A stretch of DNA of 64,000 nucleotides from Stutzerimonas kirkiae (GCF_004327335.1 NZ_QJUO01000015.1:35072-99071); one strand, 5' to 3'. Positions 28,456 through 37,754 are shown, counted from the stretch's first letter. A program made the numbers and translations. Notes: generated from the letters alone by a model not told the origin.

Positions 28456-28740
28456 ATGCGCGCAATCAAACACCTGATGCTGGCCAGTCTGCTGGCGTGC
28501 GTGCCGCTTGCCGGTTTTGCCGAGGAGCCGGTCGGTGGCGACCCCGATGTGACCATCCGCCAGGAGGGTGACCGTACGGTGGAAGAGTACCGCGTCAACG
28601 GCTTCCTCTATGCGGTGAAGATCACGCCGAAGCACGGCAAGCCCTACTTCCTGGTGCGGGCCGATGGCAACGATGGCAACTTCGTGCGGGCCGACCAGCC
28701 GGACATGCTGATTCCCTCCTGGAAAATCTTCAGCTGGTAG
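28456..28740 (+). CDS. DUF2782 domain-containing secreted protein
   Basis: A 94-residue protein with signal peptide MRAIKHLMLASLLACVPLAGFAE and the DUF2782 core VTIRQEGDRTVEEYRVNGFLYAVKITPKHGKPYFLVRADG, ending MLIPSWKIFSW. Function is unknown. It sits 6 bases upstream of thrB, the same pairing as in other Pseudomonas, so co-transcription is expected. Confidence 0.9.
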   Translation: MRAIKHLMLASLLACVPLAGFAEEPVGGDPDVTIRQEGDRTVEEYRVNGFLYAVKITPKHGKPYFLVRADGNDGNFVRADQPDMLIPSWKIFSW

Positions 28741-28746
28741 GTAGCC

Positions 28747-29697
28747 ATGTCAGTGTTCACGCAACCGGCTCGCGGCGAGCTGGAGGATTTCCTGCGCGAC
28801 TACCCGCTGGGACGGTTGCGGGATGTGCAACCCATCGAGGGCGGCACCGAGAACAGCAACTTCTTCGTCAGCCTGGAGCGTGGCGAGTTCGTCCTGACCC
28901 TGGTCGAGCGGGGTGGGCAGGGCGACCTGCCCTTCGTCGTCGAGCTGTTGGATGTGCTGCATACCGCCGGCCTGACGGTCCCCTATGTGCTGCGCGACAC
29001 CAGCGGCGAGGCGCGGCGCCATCTGGCCGGTCGACCGGCGCTGCTGCAGCCGCGGCTGGACGGGCGGCATGTCGAGACGGCCAACCCGCACCACTGCCTG
29101 GAAGTCGGCCGCTGGCTGGCGCGCATGCACCTGGCGACCCGTGGGCCGTCGATCGAGCATCCGAGTGACCGGGGCCTGGACTGGATGCTGGCGCAAGGCG
29201 GCCAGCAGGCCGAGCGCCTGCCGGAGGGGCCGCGCCGCTTGCTGGAGGCTGTCCTGGATGAGATAGGCGTGTTGCGATTGCGCATCGGCGCGTTGCCCCA
29301 GTCCAACCTGCATGCCGACCTGTTCCGCGACAACGTGTTGTTCGACGGCCCTCACCTGTCCGGGGTGATCGACTTCTACAATGCCTGCTCCGGCCCCATG
29401 CTCTACGACCTGGCGATCGCCGTGAACGACTGGTGCTCGCAGGTCGACGGCGGGCTGGACGAGGCGCGCGGCCAGGCGCTGCTGGGTGCCTATGCGGCGC
29501 TGCGCCCGTTCACGCCGGCCGAGGCCGAACTCTGGCCGGCAATGTTGCGCATCGCCTGCGTGCGTTTCTGGCTGTCGCGGCTGATCGCTGCGCAGGCTTT
29601 CGAAGGGCAGGGTGTTCTGGTCAAGGACCCGGCGGAATTCCATCTGTACCTGTCGCGCCGGCAACGGGGCGAACTGCCGCTGCCATTCGCGCTGTAG
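28747..29697 (+). CDS. thrB: Homoserine kinase (aminoglycoside-phosphotransferase-like ThrB)
   Basis: Phosphorylates L-homoserine in threonine synthesis. At 316 residues it belongs to the APH-fold class used by Pseudomonas, not the GHMP-kinase ThrB of enterobacteria. Motifs: IEGGTENSNFFVSLERGEFVLTLVE (nucleotide loop), catalytic NLHADLFRDNVLF (HxDxxxxN) and metal-binding GVIDFYNACSGPMLYDLAIAVNDW. It follows the DUF2782 gene by six bases. Confidence 0.95.
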   Translation: MSVFTQPARGELEDFLRDYPLGRLRDVQPIEGGTENSNFFVSLERGEFVLTLVERGGQGDLPFVVELLDVLHTAGLTVPYVLRDTSGEARRHLAGRPALLQPRLDGRHVETANPHHCLEVGRWLARMHLATRGPSIEHPSDRGLDWMLAQGGQQAERLPEGPRRLLEAVLDEIGVLRLRIGALPQSNLHADLFRDNVLFDGPHLSGVIDFYNACSGPMLYDLAIAVNDWCSQVDGGLDEARGQALLGAYAALRPFTPAEAELWPAMLRIACVRFWLSRLIAAQAFEGQGVLVKDPAEFHLYLSRRQRGELPLPFAL

Positions 29698-29930
29698 CGC
29701 CAACGGCATTGCTCTGCCGGGCCTTATTCGCGCCAAGGCCGCTCCTGCCGCTGGCGAAATGGCCTGGCGCTGCCCATGGCGCACCCGGCAATGGCTTCCT
29801 GCTTCCAACTGCCCCTGCGAACTCGCGACAGTGCTGAATAGATATTAAGGGAATATATAAGTAATTTTTTATTCGTTTTAAATCTTTGTCGTTTCTTGCA
29901 CAGTGTCCACGTGTTCTACGGGGTGGTGCT
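29698..29930. promoter_or_regulatory. AT-rich intergenic region upstream of the second FecI-type sigma gene
   Basis: Bases about 29838-29888 are much more AT-rich than the surroundings (GATATTAAGGGAATATATAAGTAATTTTTTATTCG). This is where the sigma-gene promoter should be. The pattern GGGAATATATAAGTAAT only weakly resembles a Fur box, so iron control is inferred from gene type rather than shown. Confidence 0.4.
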
Positions 29931-30443
29931 ATGGACGACAGGGAGCATTCAGCGCGGCAACTGGTCGGTTTCTGGTTCGAGCAGAACAAGGGCTGGCTGC
30001 ATGCGCGGCTATGCCGGCGGCTGGGCTGTAGCCAGAATGCCGATGACATCGTGTCCGAGACGTTCGTGCGCGTGCTGTCTCTCCCCGACCCCGCCGCGAT
30101 CCGTGAGCCGCGTGCGCTGCTGACCACCATCGCACAGCGCCTGATGCAGGAAAGCTGGCGCCGCCGTGACCTGGAACGCGCCTATCTGCAACTGTTCCAG
30201 CATGTGCCGGAACCGGTGCAGCCTTCCCCGGAAGCGCGTGAGCTGTTGATCGAAACCCTGCTGCAGATCGATAGGCTGCTCGATGGCCTGCCGGGGCAGG
30301 GCCGTGCGGCCTTTATCCACAGCCAGCTCGGCGGGATGACTTATTCACAGGTGGCCGCCGAGCTGGGGATTTCCGTCAGCCGCGTGCAGCAGTACATGAC
30401 CGAAGCCTTCAGGCTCTGCTACGGCGCCCTGGAGGAGTCATGA
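29931..30443 (+). CDS. FecI-type ECF sigma factor, second module
   Basis: A 170-residue ECF sigma factor. Region 2: WLHARLCRRLGCSQNADDIVSETFVRVL and EPRALLTTIAQRLMQESWRRRDLERAYL. Region 4: LPGQGRAAFIHSQLGGMTYSQVAAELGISVSRVQQYMTEAFRLCY. Regions and length are typical of iron-starvation sigma factors. Its stop overlaps the start of the fecR-like gene (ATGA), and a TonB receptor follows. Confidence 0.9.
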   Translation: MDDREHSARQLVGFWFEQNKGWLHARLCRRLGCSQNADDIVSETFVRVLSLPDPAAIREPRALLTTIAQRLMQESWRRRDLERAYLQLFQHVPEPVQPSPEARELLIETLLQIDRLLDGLPGQGRAAFIHSQLGGMTYSQVAAELGISVSRVQQYMTEAFRLCYGALEES

Positions 30444-31369
30444 GCGAACGTCCCCTGCAGTCGATCATCGACGAAGCCGCGCACTGGATGATGCGTTTGC
30501 AGTCCGGCGAGATACAGGCTGAAGAACTGCGGGCGTTCGAGCGCTGGCAGGCTGGCGATCCGCGCCATGCCCAGGTGTTCCAGCGCATGGCCGGTCGCCT
30601 GGATGTCGTGCGCCAGCCGGCCCTGGCGCAGTTGTCCGAGCGCCAGGTGATCCAGGCGCTGAACAGCCCCTCGAGCCGCCGGCGCTTTATCCAGGGCAGC
30701 CTGGCGGTGGTCGGCGCGGTAGGGGTTTCCGCACTGGGCGTGCGCCTGGCCGCTAGCGGCTTCGCCTGGCCGGGCGAGCTCTACACCGGAGTTGGCGAGC
30801 GCCGCACGCTGCGACTGGAGGACGGCAGCCGGCTGACGCTGGATGCGCGCAGCCGCGTCACCCCGCAACCGCGAGGCCTGCGCCTGCAACAGGGCAGCCT
30901 GCTGCTGGAGGCCAGCGCCGGCGACACCCCCTTCCTGTTGCAAAGCCGCGCCGGGCGCGCCGAGGCGCAGCCGGGCCGGCTGCTGCTGAGCGCTCGCGAG
31001 AACGGCCCGGTGCGCCTCACGGCGCTGGATGGCCGGGTGCGACTGGCCGGCGGGCAGTGGCTGCTGCCGGGGCAGACGGCGCGTTTCGCCGCCGATGGTT
31101 CCTTCGTCGTGGCGGCGGCCAGCGGCAGTGAAAGCGCCTGGCTGGATGGCCGTCTGGAAGTCGACGACCGCCCGCTCGGCGAGGTGATCGACAGCCTGCG
31201 CGCCTACCGCCACGGCGTGCTGCGCGTTTCGCCGGAGGCGGCGGCCTTGCGCACCAGCGGGCTTTACCCATTGGACGACAGCGAACGTGCGCTGCAATTG
31301 CTGGCGCGCACCCTGCCCATCCGCATCCGTCGCTACAGCGGCTTGTGGATAAGCATCGAACGGGCCTGA
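30440..31369 (+). CDS. FecR-family regulator, second module
   Basis: A 309-residue inner-membrane anti-sigma regulator. DUF4880 N-terminus: ALWMMRLQ-like AHWMMRLQSGEIQAEELRAFERWQAGDP. A twin-arginine-like SRRRFIQG precedes the single hydrophobic segment SLAVVGAVGVSALGVRLAA (about 82-100). The FecR domain follows: GERRTLRLEDGSRLTLDARSRVTPQ. The C-terminal STN-like part (LEVDDRPLGEVIDSLRAYR) ends RYSGLWISIERA. It should relay the state of the receptor encoded next to the sigma factor. Confidence 0.9.
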   Translation: MSERPLQSIIDEAAHWMMRLQSGEIQAEELRAFERWQAGDPRHAQVFQRMAGRLDVVRQPALAQLSERQVIQALNSPSSRRRFIQGSLAVVGAVGVSALGVRLAASGFAWPGELYTGVGERRTLRLEDGSRLTLDARSRVTPQPRGLRLQQGSLLLEASAGDTPFLLQSRAGRAEAQPGRLLLSARENGPVRLTALDGRVRLAGGQWLLPGQTARFAADGSFVVAAASGSESAWLDGRLEVDDRPLGEVIDSLRAYRHGVLRVSPEAAALRTSGLYPLDDSERALQLLARTLPIRIRRYSGLWISIERA

Positions 31370-31410
31370 GCCTCGGAGGCATAAGCTAATGACCAAGCGT
31401 TCCAAGGATT

Positions 31411-31450
31411 TTCTGCAGTTTTTTCCGACTGGTCGCTCATTGCAGAAAAC
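31411..31450 (+). promoter_or_regulatory. Hairpin between the fecR-like and receptor genes
   Basis: TTTTCTGCA and TGCAGAAAA (31409-31452 region) form an inverted repeat about 30 bases before the chosen receptor start. It could be a transcript hairpin or operator. It would be inside the coding region if the upstream ATG at 31389 (with GGAGG) is used. Confidence 0.4.
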
Positions 31451-31469
31451 CACGGATGAGACTTCTGCC

Positions 31470-34148
31470 ATGCACACTCGCGTCGACACCCTGTTCAAAC
31501 CTTCCTGCCTGGCCCTGGCGATCCTGCTGGGTGGCGCCGTGCTGGCGCCGGTAGCCAGCGTCGCCGCGCCGGCGCAGCAGCAGACCCAGGCCTTCCATGT
31601 CGCGGCTGGCTCCCTCGGCCAGGTGCTGCTGGGCGTTTCACGCCAGAGCGGGCAACTGATTTCCTTCGACCCGGCGCTGGTGCAGGGGCGCCAGGCGCCG
31701 GCGGTGCAGGGCGAACTGAGCGTCGACCAGGCCCTCGAGCGGGCGCTGCGCGGCAGCGGCCTGGGCTTCAGCCGTAGCGCCGACGGCATCGTCGTCAGTG
31801 CCAGCGCCGCACTGGCCGGCAGCGTAGCGGCTGGCACCGGGGCGCTGAGCCAGCCGCTGGCGCCGCGCCTGGACAACGTGATTGTCACCGGCACCCGTTC
31901 GCAGGAGCGCACCGCCGCCTCGTCGTTGTCGCCGATCGACATCATCAGCGGCGACAGCCTGCGCAGCACCGGTTCCGAGGAACTGGGGGCGGTGCTGGCG
32001 CGCCTGGTGCCGTCGATCAACTTCCCGCGCCCGAGCCTGGTGGACGGCGCCGAGCTGGCGCGCCCGGCGCAACTGCGCGGGCTGTCGCCGGACCAGGTGC
32101 TGGTGCTGGTCAATGGCAAGCGCCGCCACACCGGGGCGTTCGTCAACCTGGGCGGCGCCATTGGCCGTGGCTCGGCACCGGCGGACCTCAACGCCATCCC
32201 GCTGTCGGCGGTCGAGCGCATCGAGGTGCTGCGCGATGGCGCCTCGGCGCGCTATGGCTCGGACGCCATCGCCGGGGTGATCAACGTCATCCTGAAGCAG
32301 GATGCCCAGGGCGGTTCGGTCAGCGCCAAGTACGGCGAGTACAAGGATGGCGATGGCGCGCAACGGCAGGTCAGCGCCAATGGCGGCTTCGAGCTGGGCG
32401 AGAACGGCTTCCTCAACCTCACTCTGGAAGGCGGCAACAACGACTACACCAACCGTGCCGGCGTCGACCTGCGCCCCGCCAGCATAGGCTCCACCACCTA
32501 TGGTCAGCAGGTGTTCCGCCAGGGCGAGCCGGAAACCGAGGAGCGCAAGCTGTTCCTCAATGGCGAATACAGCCTGGGCGATGCCGCGCAGCTCTATGCC
32601 TTCGGTGGCTACAGCAAGCGCAAGGGGGAGACGGCGGCGTTCTACCGGGCCAGCAACAACAGCGGCAATATCCCGGCATTGCTGCCCAACGGCTACCTGC
32701 CGCTGATCCTCGGCGAACTGGAGGACCGCTCCCTGGCGCTGGGCGTGCGCGGCGAGCTGGCGGGCGACTGGCGCTACGACCTGTCGCTCAACTATGGCCG
32801 CAACGAATACGAATTGAGCACCAGGACCATCAACCGCCAGTATTACGACGACTTCGGCAGCACGCCCTTCTCCTTCCACAACGGCACCCTGAGCAACGAG
32901 CAGAAGCAGGTCAACCTGGACCTGGCGCGCGACTTCGAGCTGGCCTGGCTGCCCTATCCGCTGACGGTGGCCTTCGGCGCCGAGTACCTGCACCAGAACT
33001 ACGAACTGGAAGCTGGCGACCCGGCTTCCTATTACCGCAATGGCAGCCAGGGGCTGGCCGGTTTCCGCGATGCCGACGCCGGCGACTGGAGTCGCCACAA
33101 CGTCGCCCAGTACCTGGACCTGGAAACCAACCTGACCGACAAGCTCGGCGTGTCGGCCGCCCTGCGCCATGAGGACTACAGCGATTTCGGCTCGAATGTC
33201 AGCGGTTCGTTGTCCGGGCGCTATGACTTCACCCCGCGCGTGGCCTTGCGCGGCAGCGTCTCGACCGGCTTCCGGGCGCCGTCGCTGGCCCAGCAGCACT
33301 TCACCCTGACCTCGTCGCAACTGATCGGCAGCACCCTCGAAGAGGCGGGTACCTTCCCTGCCGATTCGCAGGTTGCCCGCCTGCTGGGGGCGGAAGAGTT
33401 GAAGGCGGAGAAGTCGCGTAACTACAGCCTCGGCCTGGTGCTCAACCCGCTGGACAACCTGCAGGTCACCGCCGATGTCTACCGTATCGATATCCGCGAC
33501 CGCATCACCCTGTCGTCCAACCTCAGCCTCAACCCGGCGGCCATCGCCTACCTGCAGGCCAATGGCGTGGGCAATATCAACTACACCACCGCCCGCTACT
33601 TCAACAACGCCGTGGACACCCGCACCAAGGGCCTTGACCTGGTCGCCAGCTACCGCCAGCAGTTCGCCAACGATGTGCGCTGGAACACTACCCTCGGCTA
33701 CAACTACAACAGCACCAGGGTCACCGACGTAAAGGCCAACCCGGCGGTCCTCGACAGCCTTGGGCTGGACCTGTTGCGGGTGGACCGTCGCGAGCGCCTG
33801 GGGCTGCTCGGCGATACCACGCCGAAACACAAGCTGACCTTCGGCAACGACTTCAAGCTGGGCGACTGGACGCTGCGCAGCAACCTGGTGCGCTACGGCA
33901 AGTTCACCAGCTACCAGAACAACGCCGCCAACGACCAGACCTTCGATGCCGCCTGGCTCCTCGACCTGGCGCTGGACTACGCGCTCGGCAACTGGCTGTT
34001 CACCGTCGGCGGCGACAACGTCACCGACGAGCGTCCGGAGCGCCTGCTGGCGGCCAACTCGTCCGGCGGCAACCTGAAGTACAGCACCTTCTCCCCCTAC
34101 GGCTACAGCGGCGCCTTCTATTACGGCAAGGTCAGCTATAGCTGGTGA
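31470..34148 (+). CDS. TonB-dependent receptor with N-terminal signalling domain, second module
   Basis: An 892-residue outer-membrane receptor. A signal peptide (CLALAILLGGAVLAPVASVAA) is followed by an STN domain (QAFHVAAGSLGQVLLGVSRQSG, about 45-115). The TonB box/plug begins DNVIVTGTRSQERTAASSLSPIDIISGDSL, with QLRGLSPDQVLVLVNGKRRHTGAFV, VERIEVLRDGASARYGSDAIAGVINVILK. The barrel ends FYYGKVSYSW. This plug type (NGKRRH..., VERIEVLRDGASARYGSDA) belongs to the CirA/BtuB-like or generic outer-membrane receptor group rather than classical siderophore receptors, so the ligand may not be a siderophore. Start 31470 gives a clean signal peptide; ATG 31389 is the alternative. Confidence 0.9.
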   Translation: MHTRVDTLFKPSCLALAILLGGAVLAPVASVAAPAQQQTQAFHVAAGSLGQVLLGVSRQSGQLISFDPALVQGRQAPAVQGELSVDQALERALRGSGLGFSRSADGIVVSASAALAGSVAAGTGALSQPLAPRLDNVIVTGTRSQERTAASSLSPIDIISGDSLRSTGSEELGAVLARLVPSINFPRPSLVDGAELARPAQLRGLSPDQVLVLVNGKRRHTGAFVNLGGAIGRGSAPADLNAIPLSAVERIEVLRDGASARYGSDAIAGVINVILKQDAQGGSVSAKYGEYKDGDGAQRQVSANGGFELGENGFLNLTLEGGNNDYTNRAGVDLRPASIGSTTYGQQVFRQGEPETEERKLFLNGEYSLGDAAQLYAFGGYSKRKGETAAFYRASNNSGNIPALLPNGYLPLILGELEDRSLALGVRGELAGDWRYDLSLNYGRNEYELSTRTINRQYYDDFGSTPFSFHNGTLSNEQKQVNLDLARDFELAWLPYPLTVAFGAEYLHQNYELEAGDPASYYRNGSQGLAGFRDADAGDWSRHNVAQYLDLETNLTDKLGVSAALRHEDYSDFGSNVSGSLSGRYDFTPRVALRGSVSTGFRAPSLAQQHFTLTSSQLIGSTLEEAGTFPADSQVARLLGAEELKAEKSRNYSLGLVLNPLDNLQVTADVYRIDIRDRITLSSNLSLNPAAIAYLQANGVGNINYTTARYFNNAVDTRTKGLDLVASYRQQFANDVRWNTTLGYNYNSTRVTDVKANPAVLDSLGLDLLRVDRRERLGLLGDTTPKHKLTFGNDFKLGDWTLRSNLVRYGKFTSYQNNAANDQTFDAAWLLDLALDYALGNWLFTVGGDNVTDERPERLLAANSSGGNLKYSTFSPYGYSGAFYYGKVSYSW

Positions 34149-34175
34149 TTCATCTGAACAGGCAGTGACAGGACC

Positions 34176-34802
34176 ATGAACCAGGCCATCTCCCCCTTCG
34201 ACTATCCGACTCCAGTGCCCAGCCCCCGGCTCAGCGCCGAGCAGATGCGGGTGTCGATGGAGGCGATGCGCCGGCAGTGCGGCGACCGGCCATTCTGGCT
34301 GTTCGCCTACGGTTCGCTGATCTGGCGCCCCGAGTGCCCGTCGCTGGAGGTGCGCCGCGCCCGCCTGCACGGCTACCACCGTGGCCTCTACCTGTGGTCG
34401 CACAGCCATCGCGGCACGCCGGAGCAGCCGGGGCTGGTGTTCGGCCTGGACCGTGGCGGCTCCTGCAACGGTTTCGCCTACCGGCTGGCGGAGGATGGCC
34501 TGGACTGCCACCTGCGGGCCTTGTGGCAGCGGGAAATGCCGGATGCGTCCTACCAGCCGAAATGGTTAAACTGCCGGCTCGACGATGGCAGCCGGGTCAA
34601 TGCCCTGGCCTTCGTGCTGCGGCGGCAGACGCCGAGCTTCGCCGGCAACCTGCCCGACCCGGTGTTGCGCCAGGTGCTGGCCAATGCCCGTGGGCACTTC
34701 GGTACGACGCGGGATTATGTCGAGCAGACAGCGAGCGCCCTGCGCCGCCATGCGATGCCCGACCGCCGCCTGGAGGCGACCCTGGCCCGCTGCTGCTCCT
34801 GA
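34176..34802 (+). CDS. ChaC-type gamma-glutamylcyclotransferase
   Basis: Cytoplasmic enzyme, 208 residues, that releases 5-oxoproline from gamma-glutamyl compounds; ChaC members act on glutathione to give Cys-Gly. The family signature is FWLFAYGSLIWRPECP (YGSL binding loop), with RARLHGYHRGLYLWSHSHRGTPEQPGLVFGLDRGGSCNGFAYRL, the LWQREM region carrying the catalytic Glu, and ALAFV. It begins 27 bases after the receptor stop on the same strand and precedes a peptide-type importer, suggesting processing of an imported gamma-glutamyl peptide. Confidence 0.9.
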   Translation: MNQAISPFDYPTPVPSPRLSAEQMRVSMEAMRRQCGDRPFWLFAYGSLIWRPECPSLEVRRARLHGYHRGLYLWSHSHRGTPEQPGLVFGLDRGGSCNGFAYRLAEDGLDCHLRALWQREMPDASYQPKWLNCRLDDGSRVNALAFVLRRQTPSFAGNLPDPVLRQVLANARGHFGTTRDYVEQTASALRRHAMPDRRLEATLARCCS

Positions 34803-35082
34803 TGAGAGCGAAAATGATGATCGCAAGACGCTCGGGGCTTGTACGCCAGCCAGCGCAGGGCCTTCCCCATACGGCTCCTTCGCGTGCGAGGGCCAGGGAA
34901 TGCACACATGTGCTCTTCTCCCTCTCCCCTCGCGGGAGAGGGCCGGGGCGAGGGGGGCTGCCGCCAGGCAGCCTGGTGGGTTGACGGGTACAGCGGCGCC
35001 CTGGCGGGCGCTACCCCTCTTCCCCAGCCCTTCTCCCACAAGGGGAGAAGGGAGCCGTATCCGCCTGCACCGTCGTCTTCCG
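34803..35082. repeat. Intergenic region with C-rich dispersed repeat
   Basis: The unit at about 34905-35060 contains CCCCTCGCGGGAGAGGG (a hairpin), GGCTGCCGCCAGGCAGCC, GCGCCCTGGCGGGCGC and the convergent arms CCTCTTCCCCAGCCCTTCTCCC / AAGGGGAGAAGGGAG. It matches 25186-25316 and, in reverse, 12479-12545. It separates the ChaC gene from the ABC importer and may weaken read-through. Confidence 0.65.
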
Positions 35083-36732
35083 GTGGCGATAGCCGTTCAT
35101 GCGAAGGCGCTTGCCAGGGCCTGGCGTCTATCGCTGGGGCTGGGCATGAGCCTGGGCCTGGCCGCCTGCGGCGGTTCGCTGGGCACGCCGGACAATGTGC
35201 TGGTGATCGCCTGGAATATCGACTCGATCAACACCTTCGACCCGGCGCGCAGCAGCGATATCGTCTCCAACGAGGTGATATCCAACCTCTGCGACACCCT
35301 GGTGATACCCGACCCCGCCGATGCCACGCGGCTGGTCCCGGGGCTGGCCGAGCGCTGGCAGCAGTCCGCCGACCGCCGCCGCCTGACCTTCCACCTGCGC
35401 CCCGACCTGCGTTTCGCCGATGGCCGCGTGGCCACTGCCGAAGACCTGGCCTGGTCGATCCGCCGCAACCTGCAGTTGAACATGGCCGGCGCCAATGCGC
35501 TGCGCGAATACGGCTTCCGCCTGGAAGACGCCGAGCAGCGTATCCGCGCCGTCGACGCGCACACCCTGGAACTGGAGCTGGACCGCCCCTATCCGCAGTC
35601 GGTGATCATGCAGGCGATCGGCGCCCACCGCCTCTCCAGCCTGCTGGATCGCCAGACGCTGCTGGCCAACCAGCAGGACGGCGACCTCGGCAACCGCTGG
35701 CTGGGGCGCAACAGCGCCTGTGTCGGCCCTTACCGCCTGCGTGAATGGAATGCCGGCGAAGTGGCGGTACTGGAGCGCAACCCCGGGCACTGGCGCGAAA
35801 CGCGGCTGGAGCGGGTGATCCTGCGCCATGTCGCCGAATCGGCGACCCAGCGCCTGCTGCTGGAGCGCGGCGATGTGGACGTGGCGCGCAACCTCAATGC
35901 CGAGGACCTGGGCGCGCTGGAAGGCAGCTCGGATGTACGCATCGAAGCGGTGGAGCGGCCGCAGATCTACTTCCTGGATATCAACAACGACCATCCGATC
36001 CTCGGCAACGCCAAGGTGCGCCTGGCGCTGCGCTACCTGTTCGACTACCAGGCGCTGGCCGATTCGGTGATGCGCTACAACGGCGTGCCGCGCGCCAGCT
36101 TCGTGCCGCTCGGCTCCTTCGGCGCGCTGGACGCCGCGCAGGGCCAGCCGTTCCGCCTGGATATCGACAAAGCCCGGCAACTGCTGGCCGAGGCCGGCCA
36201 TGCCGAGGGTTTCGAGCTGAAGCTGCTGTACGGCACGCCGCTGTATTCGGCGCCGATCGCCCAGCACCTGCAGCACAACGCCGCGCAGGTGGGGATCAAG
36301 CTGAGCCTGGAGCGCATGACCAACGGCCAGTTGTTCACCCGCATCTTCGCCAACCAGTTCGAGCTGAGCCTGCACAGCCTCGACAGCAATATCCCGGATG
36401 CCCACGGCATGGCCTCGCGGCTGGTGTTCAACCCCGACCCGACGCCGCGCAAGGCCACCGGCGCAATGCCGACGGTGTTCGCCAGCTATTACTCCTCCGC
36501 CGCCAACCGCGAGGTCGAGGCGGCGCTGCTGGAACCGGACGAGGCGAAACGCATCGAACGCTACCAGCGCCTGCAGCGCCAGCAGATGCAGGAGGGGCCG
36601 TTCGCCTACCTGTTCCAGCTCAACCAGGTGGCGGCCCTGCACCAGCGCCTGCGGGACTGGCGCTGGAACGGTTCGCGCACCTACTACGCCGAAGTCGGCA
36701 AAACCCCTCGGGACAGCGGAGGCGGCCAATGA
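35083..36732 (+). CDS. Peptide/nickel-type ABC transporter substrate-binding lipoprotein
   Basis: A 549-residue family-5 binding protein (DppA/OppA/NikA class). Signal and lipobox: LSLGLGMSLGLAACGGS (Cys about 29 from the GTG 35083 start), so a lipoprotein. Motifs: VIAWNIDSINTFDPARSSDIVSNEVISNLCDTLV, LVPGLAERWQQSADRRRLTFHLRPDLRFADGRVATAEDLAWSI, FLDINNDHPILGNAKVRLALRYLFDYQALADSVM. The start is uncertain because the ribosome-binding site is weak. It overlaps the next gene by 4 bases (ATGA), beginning a five-gene transporter operon. Confidence 0.88.
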   Translation: MAIAVHAKALARAWRLSLGLGMSLGLAACGGSLGTPDNVLVIAWNIDSINTFDPARSSDIVSNEVISNLCDTLVIPDPADATRLVPGLAERWQQSADRRRLTFHLRPDLRFADGRVATAEDLAWSIRRNLQLNMAGANALREYGFRLEDAEQRIRAVDAHTLELELDRPYPQSVIMQAIGAHRLSSLLDRQTLLANQQDGDLGNRWLGRNSACVGPYRLREWNAGEVAVLERNPGHWRETRLERVILRHVAESATQRLLLERGDVDVARNLNAEDLGALEGSSDVRIEAVERPQIYFLDINNDHPILGNAKVRLALRYLFDYQALADSVMRYNGVPRASFVPLGSFGALDAAQGQPFRLDIDKARQLLAEAGHAEGFELKLLYGTPLYSAPIAQHLQHNAAQVGIKLSLERMTNGQLFTRIFANQFELSLHSLDSNIPDAHGMASRLVFNPDPTPRKATGAMPTVFASYYSSAANREVEAALLEPDEAKRIERYQRLQRQQMQEGPFAYLFQLNQVAALHQRLRDWRWNGSRTYYAEVGKTPRDSGGGQ

Positions 36733-37754
36733 GCGTACACCGCCAGTTGCGCAGCCTGGCCAGCGGCCTGCTGTCCATCGCCATCACGCTGCTCGGCCTG
36801 GCGGCGCTGACCTTCTGCATCGGCCGCCTGCTGCCGATCGACCCGGTGCTGGCGGTGCTCGGCGAAAGCGCCTCGGCGGAGGCCTACGCCGCGCTGCACA
36901 GCCAGCTCGGCCTCGACCGTTCGCTGCCGGTGCAGTTCGGCCACTACCTGCTGGACCTGCTGCGGCTGGACTTCGGCAACTCGCTGGTGTCCGGCCAGCC
37001 GGTGCTGAGCGATATAGCCCGGGTGTTCCCGGCCACCCTGGAACTGGCCACAGTGGCGATGCTGATCGGCACCGGCCTGGGCATTCCCCTCGGCGTGCTG
37101 GCGGCGGCCAGGCGCAACGGCCCGCTCGACCACGGCGTGCGCATCGTCGGCCTGCTGTGCTACTCGGCGCCGGGCTTCTGGCTCGGGCTGATGGCGCTGG
37201 CGCTGTTCTATGCCGCCCTCGGCTGGGTCGGCGGGCCGGGCCGGCTGGATTTCGCCTACCAGTGGAACTACCAGAACGTCACCGGCTTCGTGCTGCTGGA
37301 CGCGCTGTGGCAGGGCGAATGGCAGGTCTGGCGCAACGCCTGGGCGCACCTGGTGCTGCCGGCGTCGATCCTCGGCCTGGGCGCCTTCGCCTATATCAGC
37401 CGCATGACCCGCAGCTTCATGCTGGAGCAGTTGCAGCAGGAATACATCGTCACCGCGCGGGTCAAGGGGCTGTCCTGGACGCGCACCCTGTGGCTGCACG
37501 CCTTCCCCAATATCGCCGTGCAGGTGATCACGGTGGTGGCGCTGTCCTATGCCTTCCTGCTGGAAGGCGCGGTACTGATCGAGACGGTATTCGCCTGGCC
37601 CGGCTTCGGTCGCTACATGACCAATGCGCTGATGGCCGGCGATATGAACGCGGTGGTGGGCTGTACGCTGCTGGTGGGGGTGATCTTCGTCGCGCTCAAC
37701 CAGGTGTGCGACTGGCTGTACCGACTGCTGGACCCGCGCTCGCGGGCACATTGA
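36729..37754 (+). CDS. Peptide-type ABC transporter permease (DppB/OppB class)
   Basis: A 341-residue inner-membrane permease with about six helices. Family features: an N-terminal helix (GLLSIAITLLGLAALTFCIGRLLPIDPVLAVLGESASAEAYAALHSQLGLD), FGNSLVSGQPVLSDIARVFPATLELATVAMLIGTGLGIPLGVLAA, and the ATPase-docking EYIVTARVKGLSWTRTLWLHAFPNI (EAA-like loop). It is larger than DppB by a short insertion around the periplasmic segment PGRLDFAYQWNYQNVTGF. Confidence 0.93.
   Translation: MSVHRQLRSLASGLLSIAITLLGLAALTFCIGRLLPIDPVLAVLGESASAEAYAALHSQLGLDRSLPVQFGHYLLDLLRLDFGNSLVSGQPVLSDIARVFPATLELATVAMLIGTGLGIPLGVLAAARRNGPLDHGVRIVGLLCYSAPGFWLGLMALALFYAALGWVGGPGRLDFAYQWNYQNVTGFVLLDALWQGEWQVWRNAWAHLVLPASILGLGAFAYISRMTRSFMLEQLQQEYIVTARVKGLSWTRTLWLHAFPNIAVQVITVVALSYAFLLEGAVLIETVFAWPGFGRYMTNALMAGDMNAVVGCTLLVGVIFVALNQVCDWLYRLLDPRSRAH

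Noticed and set aside
31638..34511. 957-codon open frame on the minus strand across the second receptor and ChaC genes
   Set aside because: It is a shadow of two well-supported genes, with low-complexity alanine/valine/glutamine sequence and no family match I recognise.
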